The notes under the pieces: generated by a model | Seen by the model: the letters and a program-made list of their open reading frames with translations, nothing else | Database searches by the model: none | What the model was told of the DNA's origin: nothing | Made by a program: the position numbers and the translations under genes | Shown here: positions 1 through 33,880 of the stretch, piece by piece | How positions within the stretch are numbered: position 1 is the stretch's first letter | Layout: each line of letters opens with the position of its first letter | DNA from: Pagrus major | Taxonomy: Eukaryota; Chordata; Actinopteri; Spariformes; Sparidae | Direction of reading: 5' to 3' | Assembly (NCBI RefSeq): GCF_040436345.1 | Contig: NC_133224.1 | Location: forward strand, 8,176,741-8,240,740 | DNA length: 64,000 bases

Positions 1-269
1 TCTGCAAGAACACAAAACAGCTGCCTTTTCAAAATAAAAGCAGGGATTCAAAAGGTCGAAAACAATTCACCGACACTGGGCTCATGTAAGTTGTTCTGAT
101 TTTCGAAAAGTTGTTGTGTTTTAAATTAAATAGTCTACAAAAGCCCAAGACTCCTCTAATAAATTTTGTCACATAGGACAAAGAAAAGAAGCAACAAGCG
201 GAGATCAGAAACTTTTAGCTTTCAAGCTTGAAAATGTCCAAATAGAAACAACAAAAAAACATGTGAAAC

Positions 270-1778
270 CTGGTATTCAGAGGGATTGAGCCTGTTGTAC
301 ACAGTCACTGTAGTCCAGGGGTCAATGAGTTCAGTGATTGGACAGCACCTCTCCAGAGAGCACCTCCTGTTGGCAGCACAGGGGAACTGCACCTTCACCA
401 ACAGCTGGTCCTCTTCCACAGAGACGGAGACAGAGGGAGGGCTGAAGGCTGCAGGGTCAGAGGAGAAAGAGGTTAATCATCTTAAAACTCAACATTACCA
501 CTCTTTATTACCCGTCACACATTAAAGCAGGCTGATGTACTTTAAAGACAAATAATGTAAGTCAAGATAGGCTGTCACTGACTGAAGTCACTGTAGTCGA
601 ACTTGCGTGGCTCGATCCAGACGGTGGAGCTGGGGCTGAGGTGGACGCCGAGACGGATCATGTTGTACAGCTCAAAGTTTGTGAAGGCCTGAGAGACATC
701 ACAGCTGCGGGACGACACCCAAACGCACCACGGCACGTCCTGCCAGGGGTCTCTGCAGCCAGGGAACCAGAATTTTTTACTTCCTGATATCGGTGTCAGC
801 ACCACAAACAATCGAGTATCGGTCGGGTCGGTTGTGTTGTTGTTGACACAGTAGCATTTTTTAAAATTTGATTTTTGTCAGCTGAGTGGTGATGAATCCT
901 TCTGTTATTCATTATCACTTTATGACTCTGCATTTAAATTAATTTAGTTAAATAATGAATGATTTTTTTAATCTGTAGTCTTCGTTCTGTCTAAATAACG
1001 TTGATTTATTGTTCCAGCTGTTATTATGCACCCTTTTTCTTTTTTGCAATTTATTCCTCTTCCAATATGTTAGAAAACCTGAAAAATACTAAAATATAAT
1101 TTTGTAAACTTATCCTAAACACTTGATTAAAAGGAATGTATATATTTACTCATCTCCTGACACATACAACAATAGAAAAAGTACTAAATAGATATATTAC
1201 ACTAGTATAAATAGTAACCAAAGTGAAGAAACAAGAAATTTGCAGTAAAATTGAATACAGAAACGGCACGTTTAGGAAAGAAATTTCTTATATTTGCAGA
1301 TAACTAGTTATTCCAAGTGTGTGAAGATACAGAACACCACACACACACACTAAGACCCAGACAGGAGGACTTACCCCTGAGTCTTTGTTTGCACAGTGTA
1401 GGTGGTATTAGGACTGGCATGGGGACAATCCCACCGCAGGAGGCAGCCTAAATCCAGTGACTCCACTGCCGTGAAGCAGACTAACCCAGTCGACCCTGTG
1501 GAGTTCACACGAAACATACACCAAAATAGCACAGTCACAAAGATGCTCACTGACACGTTAAGTCTGACTGTCACAACTTTGTTAACGCTTGCCATCATGA
1601 GCTGCCACAGAGGAGAGGATGGCTTACTAAAACACAGGGAACGGCTACAGAAAAGTACAATAAATGCATTTAAACTCTGATATGAGCTTCAGTACTCACC
1701 TTTGATGAGCAGGGCGACTATGACACACAACCACACAGGTGCCCTCCACCGACCCTTGGTTACATCTGGCGTCTCCAT
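270..1778 (-). CDS. Class II cytokine receptor (CRFB), IFN-gamma receptor 1-like; N-terminal part only
   Basis: Four coding exons read on the minus strand: 1700-1778, 1375-1465, 583-752 and 270-448. They join in frame with AG acceptors and GT donors, giving 173 residues; the remaining exons lie left of the window. Residues 1-26 are a short charged start followed by a hydrophobic stretch (VWLCVIVALLI), likely a signal peptide. Exons 2-3 form the first fibronectin-III domain, with LLRWDCP, the N-glycosylation site NTT, TYTVQTK and the paired cysteines CVWVSSRSCDVS. Exon 4 starts the second domain (VEEDQLLVKVQF, then TVTVYNRLNPSEYQ). The one-domain-per-two-exons layout is that of class II cytokine receptors, which bind interferons or IL-10-family cytokines at the cell surface. 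The second-domain start resembles IFNGR1 more than tissue factor, but this is by eye, and the intracellular JAK-binding part is not visible. The exon 3 acceptor was chosen at 753-754 because the AG 28 bases further upstream gives a stop in the required phase. Confidence 0.8.
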
Positions 1779-2969
1779 GGCAAATGTTGGACCTCTGGAT
1801 TAAATCAGCAAGACAGTGATGGTCTGAACTACAGCCTGCACCGTACTGGAGGTGACTGACTCCCTTTAAAGTAAGACAAATGAACCGGTGCAGAGGACGA
1901 GCTGGCGTAAGCTGCAGGGGAGACTGACAGACTGGAGTCAGAGGGAGCTAGTAAGGGGTGGAGAGATAAGGATTTAATTGAAGGCCAGTGACTTTGTAAG
2001 AGAGAGGAAGGGTTGTAATCTGCTTAAAAGGAGGATGAGAAGTTTGAGAGGCTGAGACAGTTAGATAAACGGATGATTTGAACTTTTTTTTCTCTTCTGA
2101 CCAGAAAATGTGAAACTATAGGAGCATCAATCTTTAATTTATTGTCATTAAGCAAAGATAATATAATAATATCATGTTTTGTCATACTCTTGTCAAAAAA
2201 ATATTTTAAAAAAGCCAAATAAAATCTAAATAAAGTGCTCATCATGTAGAAAGATGACAAATATAAATAAATTATGTTCACCGTCTTTGTTTAATGTGTT
2301 AGTATGTTAGCATGTATTTTATACGTTACCGATGTAAACAGGCTAGATAAAAATGATAAGCCATAATGATGACACTAACAAGTTGATGTGGACCCATTTA
2401 CCATGATGAACATTTTTTGTTAGCCCGTTGGCATGTCTTGCTGTATATGCCAAGAAGCTAAATTATAACATAAACATGCCAACATGCTCACAATGACAAT
2501 GCTAACATATTAATGATACAGCAACTATAGGCTAATGTTTAGCATGTTACTACGCAGATGTGTCCTATGCTACCTGGATTTAATGCAACAGAGGTAAATG
2601 CTAATGTAAACAGGCTAGCTAACAATTACCATATTAACATTGTTTTTAGCTTGTTAGTAGACGCTTGCATGCCTTTATATATGCTCCCGGGCTAAATGCA
2701 AAGTATAATTTTTACCATGTTCACCCTCCTCATTTATTTGTTAGCAGGCTAACATTTGCTAATCAGGCCTGAGCAGAAAGTACAGTTGGGACTGTGGGGA
2801 ATGCCATTGCTTTTGTCGGTAGTTTGGTAATGAGCAATACAAATTCAAATGTTGATGTGAGAGAAGTTAAGAAGTCACCCATCTTGAAGATATTTCACTC
2901 TGGAGCAAAATGGTGGACCACTCAACCGAACACCACCATCCGAAAAAGAGCAGATAAATATCAGGAGAG
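1779..2969. other. Intergenic region between the receptor gene and tesk1
   Basis: This stretch holds the promoter side of the receptor gene and then AT-rich DNA running into the presumed tesk1 polyadenylation end. No convincing exon is seen. Short open frames at 2024-2281 and 2794-3009 have no domain and fall in low-complexity or repeat sequence. Positions 2330-2790 are a dispersed repeat listed separately. Confidence 0.6.
2330..2790. repeat. Dispersed GCTAACA-rich repeat, copy 1
   Basis: The segment repeats GCTAACAT, TTAGCATG and GGCTAGCTAAC words and ends in AACATTTGCTAAT before a CAGCTG-like tail. The same ordered words recur at 15630-15860, inside a tesk1 intron. This is a dispersed teleost repeat, and I do not assign it to a named family. 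Confidence 0.65.
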
Positions 2970-2988
2970 CGTCACTGCATTCTATCTT

Positions 2989-3859
2989 TTTATTCAATAC
3001 CATTTTTAAATAATAAGAATCTGTACATCTCTTAAGCAGGTCTTTGACCATTCATTCCAAAAAGTAATAATGACATCAATAAATTTCCTTATTAACAGTA
3101 ATACAGTTGAAGTGCTTAAACCAGGCAACCAGAAGGGCCAATAGAGATCATACAGCAACGAAAGAACGGTGTACAGCACACACTCTCATATTCAGCCTCT
3201 CACACTGAATCCACCACGCACTCATTTGTCCATATCACACCCACACACCCACACACACACACAAACACACACAGCCCTGCAGTGCACCATACACCTCTTG
3301 ATAATTAAAGACATTAAAGCAAAACTGCCTGTTCATTCAGAAACAGCACCAAACATCAAAAATCATTGCAGCAGTAATAATACTAAGCTTAACATTCCTC
3401 ATTTCAGCATCATCGTCATCGTCATCATCATCAATATCATCAGTCATAGGAATCTTTACATCTGCGAATATACAGGATCTAACCAGTGGGGCCCCAAACT
3501 GGAGTGTTTACATGCTGAACAGTTCTGGATGCTACCGATCATCAGTCAGATCTACGCAGGCACTGCTGACTCTTAAGTTGTGCATGTCGCCCTCAGCCCA
3601 GCAGAGGGCGACATGCAACCAGTCGCCAGCAAGGACACCAGTTTCTTGTCCCACAGCTTATAAAGGAGAAAATCAGCCTGGAGTGTGTTCGGCTCGGCGC
3701 CTGCTCTGCACCAAAAGCATGTGTGGAGAATAAGCAGGGTATTGCTTTGAGTTAAAATCTGTGCAAATTCCAAGAAGACCCACTTAATTTCCAGTGTGGA
3801 GCTTTTGGTGCAGAGTTTCGACACGTCTTTATGTGTATTTGGTGATCAGACACCGGGGT
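2989..3859 (-). other. tesk1: Likely tesk1 3' untranslated region with poly(A) signal
   Basis: Downstream of the tesk1 stop on the minus strand there is no further coding. The first clear AATAAA on that strand is at 2989-2994, implying a 3' UTR of roughly 870 bases. It includes a short CA run near 3240-3275 and the hairpin at 3581-3617. The poly(A) choice is an inference. Confidence 0.45.
3581..3617. promoter_or_regulatory. Perfect 13-bp hairpin containing a CTCF-like core motif
   Basis: Arms 3581-3593 and 3605-3617 are perfect inverted complements around an 11-base loop. The right side reads CCAGCAGAGGGCG at 3598-3610, which fits the core of the vertebrate CTCF consensus. It lies in the probable tesk1 3' UTR and could act as RNA structure, as a DNA-bound insulator site, or not at all. 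Confidence 0.5.
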
Positions 3860-27029
<23,170 letters not shown>

Positions 27030-28560
27030 CTCGGACGCCCCGGGAGGAGAAGGAGGAGGAGGACGTGGGAGGAGGACGTGCGAGTAGTTTAAAATCCAGC
27101 CCGGCTACTGTTTACATTTCCCATGTCCGTCCGTCCGCTCCGAGGCCAGGGCGCAGGCGGCGGGGCTCTCCGGAGAGGGAGGGATGAGCAACTCTCAGCG
27201 GGGGGAAACCAAATGTCGCAGACCGGCTGGGCCTGAATCCTGTGCACGGGCTCGTGTCTAACAAACTACGCAGCTGCAGCGCTGCATCCTGCACCGTCAG
27301 GCTGGGTGAAGTCCCTCATGGCGTGCAGCAGAGGAGGCTGTGCCGTTTTTTAAAGTGCGCAGGCTGCTGCTGCTGCTGCTGCTGCTGTCTTGGCAGTCCC
27401 TCTCTCTCCTCTCTCTCTCTCTCTCTGTCGGTTTCCTCAACTCCGCTGCTCCTCCTGCAGTGGAAAAGGCCGGGGCTCCCCTTCCTGGCTCCACCAATTG
27501 AATCCCGGGTTTCCAGTGCGCACAGAGCTGCCTCCGTGACGCTGCAGCCTATTGAAACTGAAGAGGGAGAGTGAAGAGAGGGGCGGAAACAGGGGCGTTA
27601 ATACACTATATCATAAAGTGAGTGCAGACAAGAGTTTTTTTTTTGGCAATAGCATGATCTGATCACACAAACTATCACGCGCTGACGCACGACGTCAGAT
27701 CGAACTGTGTGAACGCGTGATGACATTAAAAAAAAGACCAAAATCAAAATGCATCAGAGATCGTAAATGAGGCTGTTTGGACGCGTTATCTGCTCTCCAG
27801 TGATAACAGCAAGTGGATGCATCATGATATCGCCTCTCACTGTCACAGCCCTGCACTTTGCACACACACATACACACTGATCCAATCACCCGGCTGGTGT
27901 TCATGGATGCAGCCCAGGAGTGGTGAGGGGTCGGCGTGCAGCCTGCAGGAAGCCTCCACCTCCACCTCCACCTCCTCCTCCTCCTGCATGGTGCGTGTGG
28001 CGGATCTCCCCACAGCCGGACTGCGGCTCGTAAATTATGGATGCCAAACTGAGCTGAGTTTTGTGAGCTCGTCTGTCACGGACTCAAGTCTCCTCAGGAC
28101 ACACACGCTCTCTCACACTCACACACGCATGCAGTAGCCTACACATGAGCTTCAGAGGGGAAAAACGCTGACGCACAGCAGCAGCAGCGTGCTTCAAGTA
28201 GATGCGACTTACCTGGCCTGCTCTAACAACACAACCTCCACATGTGTCCTCTGTGGAGCCCCGAGCTCCGGATCAGCTGCTCATCGGCGTCCTGTTACCG
28301 AGAGCTTTATTTGACTAATTAATCATCTTTTCTTTTGCGCCAGCACGCACCGCCTCCACGCACACACGCGCACGCAAACTCGGGGGGGGCTCCTGTGGTT
28401 TCGTTTTACGCCGCCGGCGCTCCTCCGCGCTGCCCTGCTGCCGGGTTGCTTGGCCGCATGTAGGAAGAGGAGCGGTGACTTTTGCTGTGCTTTATCGGAG
28501 GCGGCGACGCGGGGCGGGTCCACACGTGATCACCGCTAAAAAAAATGCACCTGTGGGGGC
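27030..28560 (-). promoter_or_regulatory. tesk1: tesk1 promoter and 5' UTR region, GC-rich
   Basis: GC and CpG content rises sharply from the first coding exon to about 28.5 kb, in contrast to the AT-rich flanks. This is the usual setting of a housekeeping-type vertebrate promoter. It includes a (CTG)8 run at 27364-27387, a (CT)n run near 27407-27426, and CACCTCC/CTC runs near 27955-27985. No TATA box or exact start site is assigned. Confidence 0.55.
27364..27387. repeat. (CTG)8 trinucleotide repeat upstream of tesk1
   Basis: Eight pure CTG units, which read CAG on the tesk1 sense strand about 340 bases upstream of the start codon. It may lie in the 5' UTR or promoter. Confidence 0.9.
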
Positions 28561-28989
28561 GCATGAACTGGCCCAGTTCTCACCTATACGCGTGTCTGTG
28601 CGACGGTATCCAGTGTGCGCCAATCACAAGGAGCTACAGCCAGTACACTCTTATATTTGTGCCACAGAAAACCTGAAGAGTCTTTGTTTTATTTTTGGTT
28701 ACACGATCTGTGGGATGGTGGCAAACTATCCAAACCACCTTAACTTCAAGGCAGAGGCTAAACAAAGATTGTGTCTGAGATTATTGGATCCAATATCCAG
28801 CATTTTTCCTTCTTATTGGAACCAGTGTGATAAATACTTGGCTGTGATGCAGCATTCAATTCAATTCAAAAAACTTTATTTGTCTCCAGGGCAAGGCACG
28901 TGGAGCAGTTGTACACAACACAATACAACACAACACAACACAGAACAGTCAGCTAGTTAAAATAAAAATTAAAAAAATATAAAAAAAAG

Positions 28990-29160
28990 TATAAATAGAA
29001 TAAAGATGTAATCTGCAAAGTAACTAGTAACTAAAGTTATCAAAGTTTGCCACGAAAAATGTAGTGGAGTAGAGAATGGAAATACTCAAGTACAGTACAA
29101 GTACTTCAAAATCTAAGTAAGTACAGTTCTTGAGTAAATGTACTTAGTTACTCTCCATAA
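28990..29160 (-). repeat. Dispersed TACTTGAGTA-type repeat, inverted copy
   Basis: Contains GTAACTAGTAACTAAAGTTA, AATACTCAAGTACAGTACAA and CTTGAGTAAATGTACTTAGT, the reverse complement of the element at 6118-6450. Confidence 0.75.
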
Positions 29161-30246
29161 CAAATGTATGAGTATTAGGATAACATGACATGCAGTGCAC
29201 TTGTGGCTTTCGGAGCAGTTGTCTGCTTTGCCCAGTTAGTCGTGCAGCCTTTTTTTTTAAGGGTCAAGATGCTCAATTTTGCTTGGCATTAAAGAGAAAG
29301 AAAAACACTTCTCCTACCTAAAGTTTTGTTTATTTTGTCTTTTTTTCCCCTGAAATTCTGGAAGGTTTGACCTCGTGAGGACCGTGAAAACGATTAAAAT
29401 GAAGCACAGATGCATGGGGGGGTCACAAGGAGGCGTGGCACCACTACTATGATGTCTTGCAAACAAATCTACTCCAGCCAAACTGATATTAAGGCCCCTA
29501 ACTCCCCACCTGGCTGTCTATAAACCTGCTGAGTGGACACTTGTCTGGTTGAAATACTGTAATGAGCCTGATGGGAGACATTTAAGTAGCTATTAAATAT
29601 TGGTACAACACATAAATGCCAAGTCCAGTTGGGATGTGTTTGCTGGAATGAGTCCAAATTGGCCTTTTCTGCATTTCATATCCTAAAATATTAAACACAG
29701 ACACTCGGGGTAGAGTTAGAGTTAAGCCTTTTTTTTTTTAATGACCGCAGAATTACTCATATTTATGTATAGAGCAGTTTCCACTGGAGAACATAACATG
29801 AGATGTTAAGTGGGTCAGAATAAAAGAGATGGAAGCTGATTCTGACTCAGACCCTGGATATTAATGCTCTTCGCAGCTGATTGTGAACACTGTGTGGGAT
29901 ACCCGAAGGTTGCTGGACGCCAACGAGCCATAAAGAAGTGTGTCGTACAGCGAGGAGCCATCTCACACCTCGCAGCCACATACTGACACACCGTTCACAC
30001 ATTCAGCCGGAGGTGTGTGATTCCCTCCGAGCTGCTGAACAGATCTGTGGTCTCTCGCTGCATTATTTAGTAATTGATTGTCTCTGTTAAAGCCAGAGGA
30101 AAAATACTAAAGTCGCACCGTCATCGCTGATAATAATATGTACTATTTATTATTTAGTGCTGCTGATCACTTATTCATCACACTGACTGTTATAGTTGTT
30201 TTGGGCCTCAGTGAGCGTGTGTGTGGGGATTATGTGCAAGCATTCA

Positions 30247-30249
<3 letters not shown>

Positions 30250-30306
<57 letters not shown>

Positions 30307-30316
30307 TGTGTGTGTA
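30250..30316. repeat. (TG)n microsatellite
   Basis: TG tract with one TTTG interruption near the end, in the tesk1-faah2 interval. Confidence 0.93.
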
Positions 30317-30779
30317 GGTGTGTGACAGGGGATTATCTTGACCCTGAGGCTTCATGTTCTTGGGCAGAGATTCTCCTCTAATGACTTTCTGTTGACTTTA
30401 TGGACTGATCACTCAAAGGACTGGTGGCAAACTATCCAGACCATCTTAACTTCAAGGCAAAGGCTGAACAATGGCTAGAAGACAGCGTTCCCATGAAGAA
30501 TGTGGATATCTTTATTTGTGTTTTACTTTTTTGATTCGTTGATTTTTGCATCTGAAAGAATGTGTCTTAGTGTTTCTCAAAGTCCAAGATGGCGTCTTCA
30601 AATGTCTTGTTTTGTCTAAAACCCCCAAATATTCAGTTTATTGTTATAAAGGAGAAAAGAAACCAGAAATATTCACATTTAGGAAGCTGGAATCAGATAT
30701 TTTTGACTATTCTTTCCCAAATATTACTCAATATCGATCAGTCATTTGGTCCACCACTTTGATTGAGATTGAAATAACT

Positions 30780-30960
30780 ATAACTATTGGATAGATTGCC
30801 ATGAACTGTAGTCCAGACATTCATGATCCCAAGACGATGAATACTTTGGTGATCACATGACTTTAGCTCTACCAGCAACTCAACATTTTTGGCTTTTAGT
30901 GAAGTAGCACAACAATTATTGGACGGATTAGAATTCATGTGTATGTTTACAATGAATTGT
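30780..30960. repeat. Dispersed repeat fragment
   Basis: Contains AGATTGCCATGAACTGTAGT, ATCCCAAGACGATGAATACT and AATTATTGGACGGATTAGAA. These phrases recur widely in fish genomes. No coding content. Confidence 0.5.
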
Positions 30961-33366
30961 AAAGACTTTGGTGATTCCTTAACTTTTTGTCAGCCTCATC
31001 ATCAGGTCAGATTTCCCAGGTCATGAAATTTTCTAAAAAAAAAACATATTTTCTAATATTAGAATATTAAAACAGACTTGTACACTTTCATGTCCGTTTT
31101 CAGGTCTTGGGGAGTACTTCAGAATATTTTGAAGAAAGTTGTATAAAGCCTTGATAAATTGACTTGAGTGATGTCACGTGAGTCAGCGTCAGTTGGGGCT
31201 GAAGACTAGAAAGAAGTGAGTTCACAAGACTTCTGTAGCTGCTCCTCCTTTCTGCTTGAGATGCAGCTCCAGGCTACATTAACCGCTACTGACATAACAT
31301 GCCTAAATCTCCGACCGGTCTGCAACTGAGTAACATTATTGGTATAATAGACACCAGGTTTCGAGAAGAAAGAACGTGTGGAATAAAAATGACAATATCT
31401 CTGGTTCTGCTGTGTCGATTTTTATCCTTTTTTAAAAAACTGTCCATCTTTTGTCCAACAGTGTTATAGACCTGCAAAGTTAAATCAGTATAATACATCT
31501 TTTATGTCGCTGAATGCCTGTCTTTATCTAGATACATGTGTAATTGATGGTCAAAACACCAGGGACAATGATGGACTAACTGTTAAGTCAATTCAATAGG
31601 CAAAGTTGAACCAATAACCAATTCACATCAGTAGATCCAAATCAATAAATGATTTCAACACTCCTGTATTTGTCTTCTGCTTACAGAAGAGATCACTTTT
31701 TATTTAAGCCAGGAGAACAGTAGAGTATTATCTTTACTACAAATACTTCCAACCTCTTTTTTTCTATTATAGTGAGACTACTTGCTGGGCTTGAATCAAT
31801 ATAAGTCCATTTTTCTTATGGTCTCAAGAGGGACAAAAAAAAAAAAAGTGTTTTAATGAGGCTGGCTCGTGTGCCTCTCATTCAGATCCCCTGCTGGAAA
31901 GTTTTAACAACAGCCAGTAGGAAGGGAATCAATAACACACTCCTGCTGCATCTAACACCTGAGCTGCTCAGAGTCCCTTTACAGGACGGATCAATCCCTG
32001 CAGAGAACAGGAGTAAACGTAGGACTGGAACTGATCCACAAGCTTCCAGGCACAGTGACTGAAAGGAAGCTCACATAGTAAGCGATGAAGCCTGTCTCTT
32101 GATTCATATATTTGTTTATTTTCTACACAAAAATAATCGGGTATATCGAAAAAGCTAAGAATTTCAATTACATATGACTGAATCTCAACCTGAAACCCCC
32201 CCTGAATCTGCACAGGGGCTCTGGTCAGGACCCTTGCTCTCAATACAGTGTGTGATGTAAATAAAACATCAAAAACAAACCTCTCCTGCATCTAAAATTC
32301 CAATTTCCACCTATACATCCAGGTCTGGAGAGGACAAATCTATATCCTGAGCCTGCTGTGACTCCCATCTGACCATCCCGGTGGCGGCCCCTCGTTAAGA
32401 CTCATCTGTGGGCACTAACGATCACGCTCGCCCCTGCTTGGCCTTACAGGCAGCCAGGCGGGGGGCCAGGGGCCTCTATAATTGGTTTTTGGAGCACACC
32501 AGCTGTTTCATGTGTCCGCACGCCTGTCCCCAAAGGAGGAGCAGAGGGGTGCCCCCCCCCCTCCAACACCCCCGCCACCTCCCTCTTCAAACTACCCCTC
32601 CTCCAGCGCTGGATGAAAGAGTACTGCCAACAAATACACAAGTGGAGATGGTGGTGCAGCTGATGGGGGGGAGCCACATGTATATAAATACACAAGATAT
32701 AAATAATTTATATTACAGCATATGCTTTCTTTTAAAATGCGGACAAAATACGCCCCAATAATCAGTAATTACAGCAGACCAAGCTTTCATCCAATAGAGT
32801 GAAGATACAAAATCATAAAAATCTGAAAATGAGAGAAAATATTTTTATTCCTAACATTTAATAAATGAATAAATATACTTTATTTTATTTTAACCTTTGT
32901 TTTACCAGGATAGGCACTGAGATTAAAAATCCCTTTTTCAAGGGAGTCCTGGCCTCCACAGACATCAGCACAAAATAAAAGTAGTGATTAAAAATAGATA
33001 CAAAGCAAAAACAAACAAAAACAAAAAACAAGATCTCAAAGATGTTAGAAGGTACATTAAGAGAAACTTAATTTCATTTTTGTTGTTTTAAGTTCGTTGG
33101 ATTGTTATTTGACACATAATTTGCAGACAAACAGACAATTCAGAGTTCAAAGTGTCACTTTCACAGATAACGGGAAGTGGAAACTTCATGTTTACAAAAG
33201 AAAACCACGTTTCCACTTCAAAATACAGAAGTGAAAAAGATTTTCAAGGGCCTCAAAAAAACAACGATTACGAGTAGATCAGACTGGACAACATTCAGTA
33301 AGTGCCAGAACAAAAAAAGTTTATGTCCAACCAGAAAGATAAGAATACAAAGATACATTTAAAGAT

Positions 33367-33880
33367 ATTTAGTCATTATTTGAAGATACAATGTCATTAT
33401 TTTGGTATATTGCGTCATTATTTTGGGATACTATGTCATTATTTTGGTATATTACGTCATTATTTTGAGATACTACGTCATAATTTTGAGATACTACATC
33501 ATTATTTTGAGATACTATGTCATTATTTTGAGATACTTTTGAGATACTATGTCATTATTTTGAGATACTATGTCATTATTTTGAGATACTTTTGAGATAC
33601 TATGTCATTATTTTGAGATACTACATCATTATTTTGAGATACTTTTGAGATACTATGTCATTATTTTGAGATACTACATCATTATTTTGAGATACTTTTG
33701 AGATACTATGTCATTATTTTGAGATACTATGTCATTATTTTGGTATACTGCGTCATTATTTTGAGATAGAAAGTCATTTTTTGTGATACTACATCATTAT
33801 TTTGGGATACTACGTCATTATTTTGGGATATTGACTCATTGTTTTGAGAAAATGTTTCATTATTTTGGAGAAAGTTTCTC
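33367..33880. repeat. 21-bp minisatellite (GTCATTATTTTGAGATACTAT)
   Basis: About 22 copies of a 21-base unit, with variants GGTATA, GGGATA and TACATC. At several points an extra 10-base TTTTGAGATA block produces a 31-base step, giving a second-order pattern. Because 21 is a multiple of three, it stays open in one frame and reads as a repeating HYFEIL-like peptide; I do not regard that as a gene. Confidence 0.92.

Noticed and set aside
750-811. Longer exon 3 of the cytokine receptor beginning at the AG near 782
   Set aside because: The phase required by exon 2 gives an immediate stop; the AG at 753-754 keeps the frame.
33302-33595. Open frame with HYFEIL repeats
   Set aside because: It is the 21-bp minisatellite read in one frame; the period being a multiple of three keeps it open.
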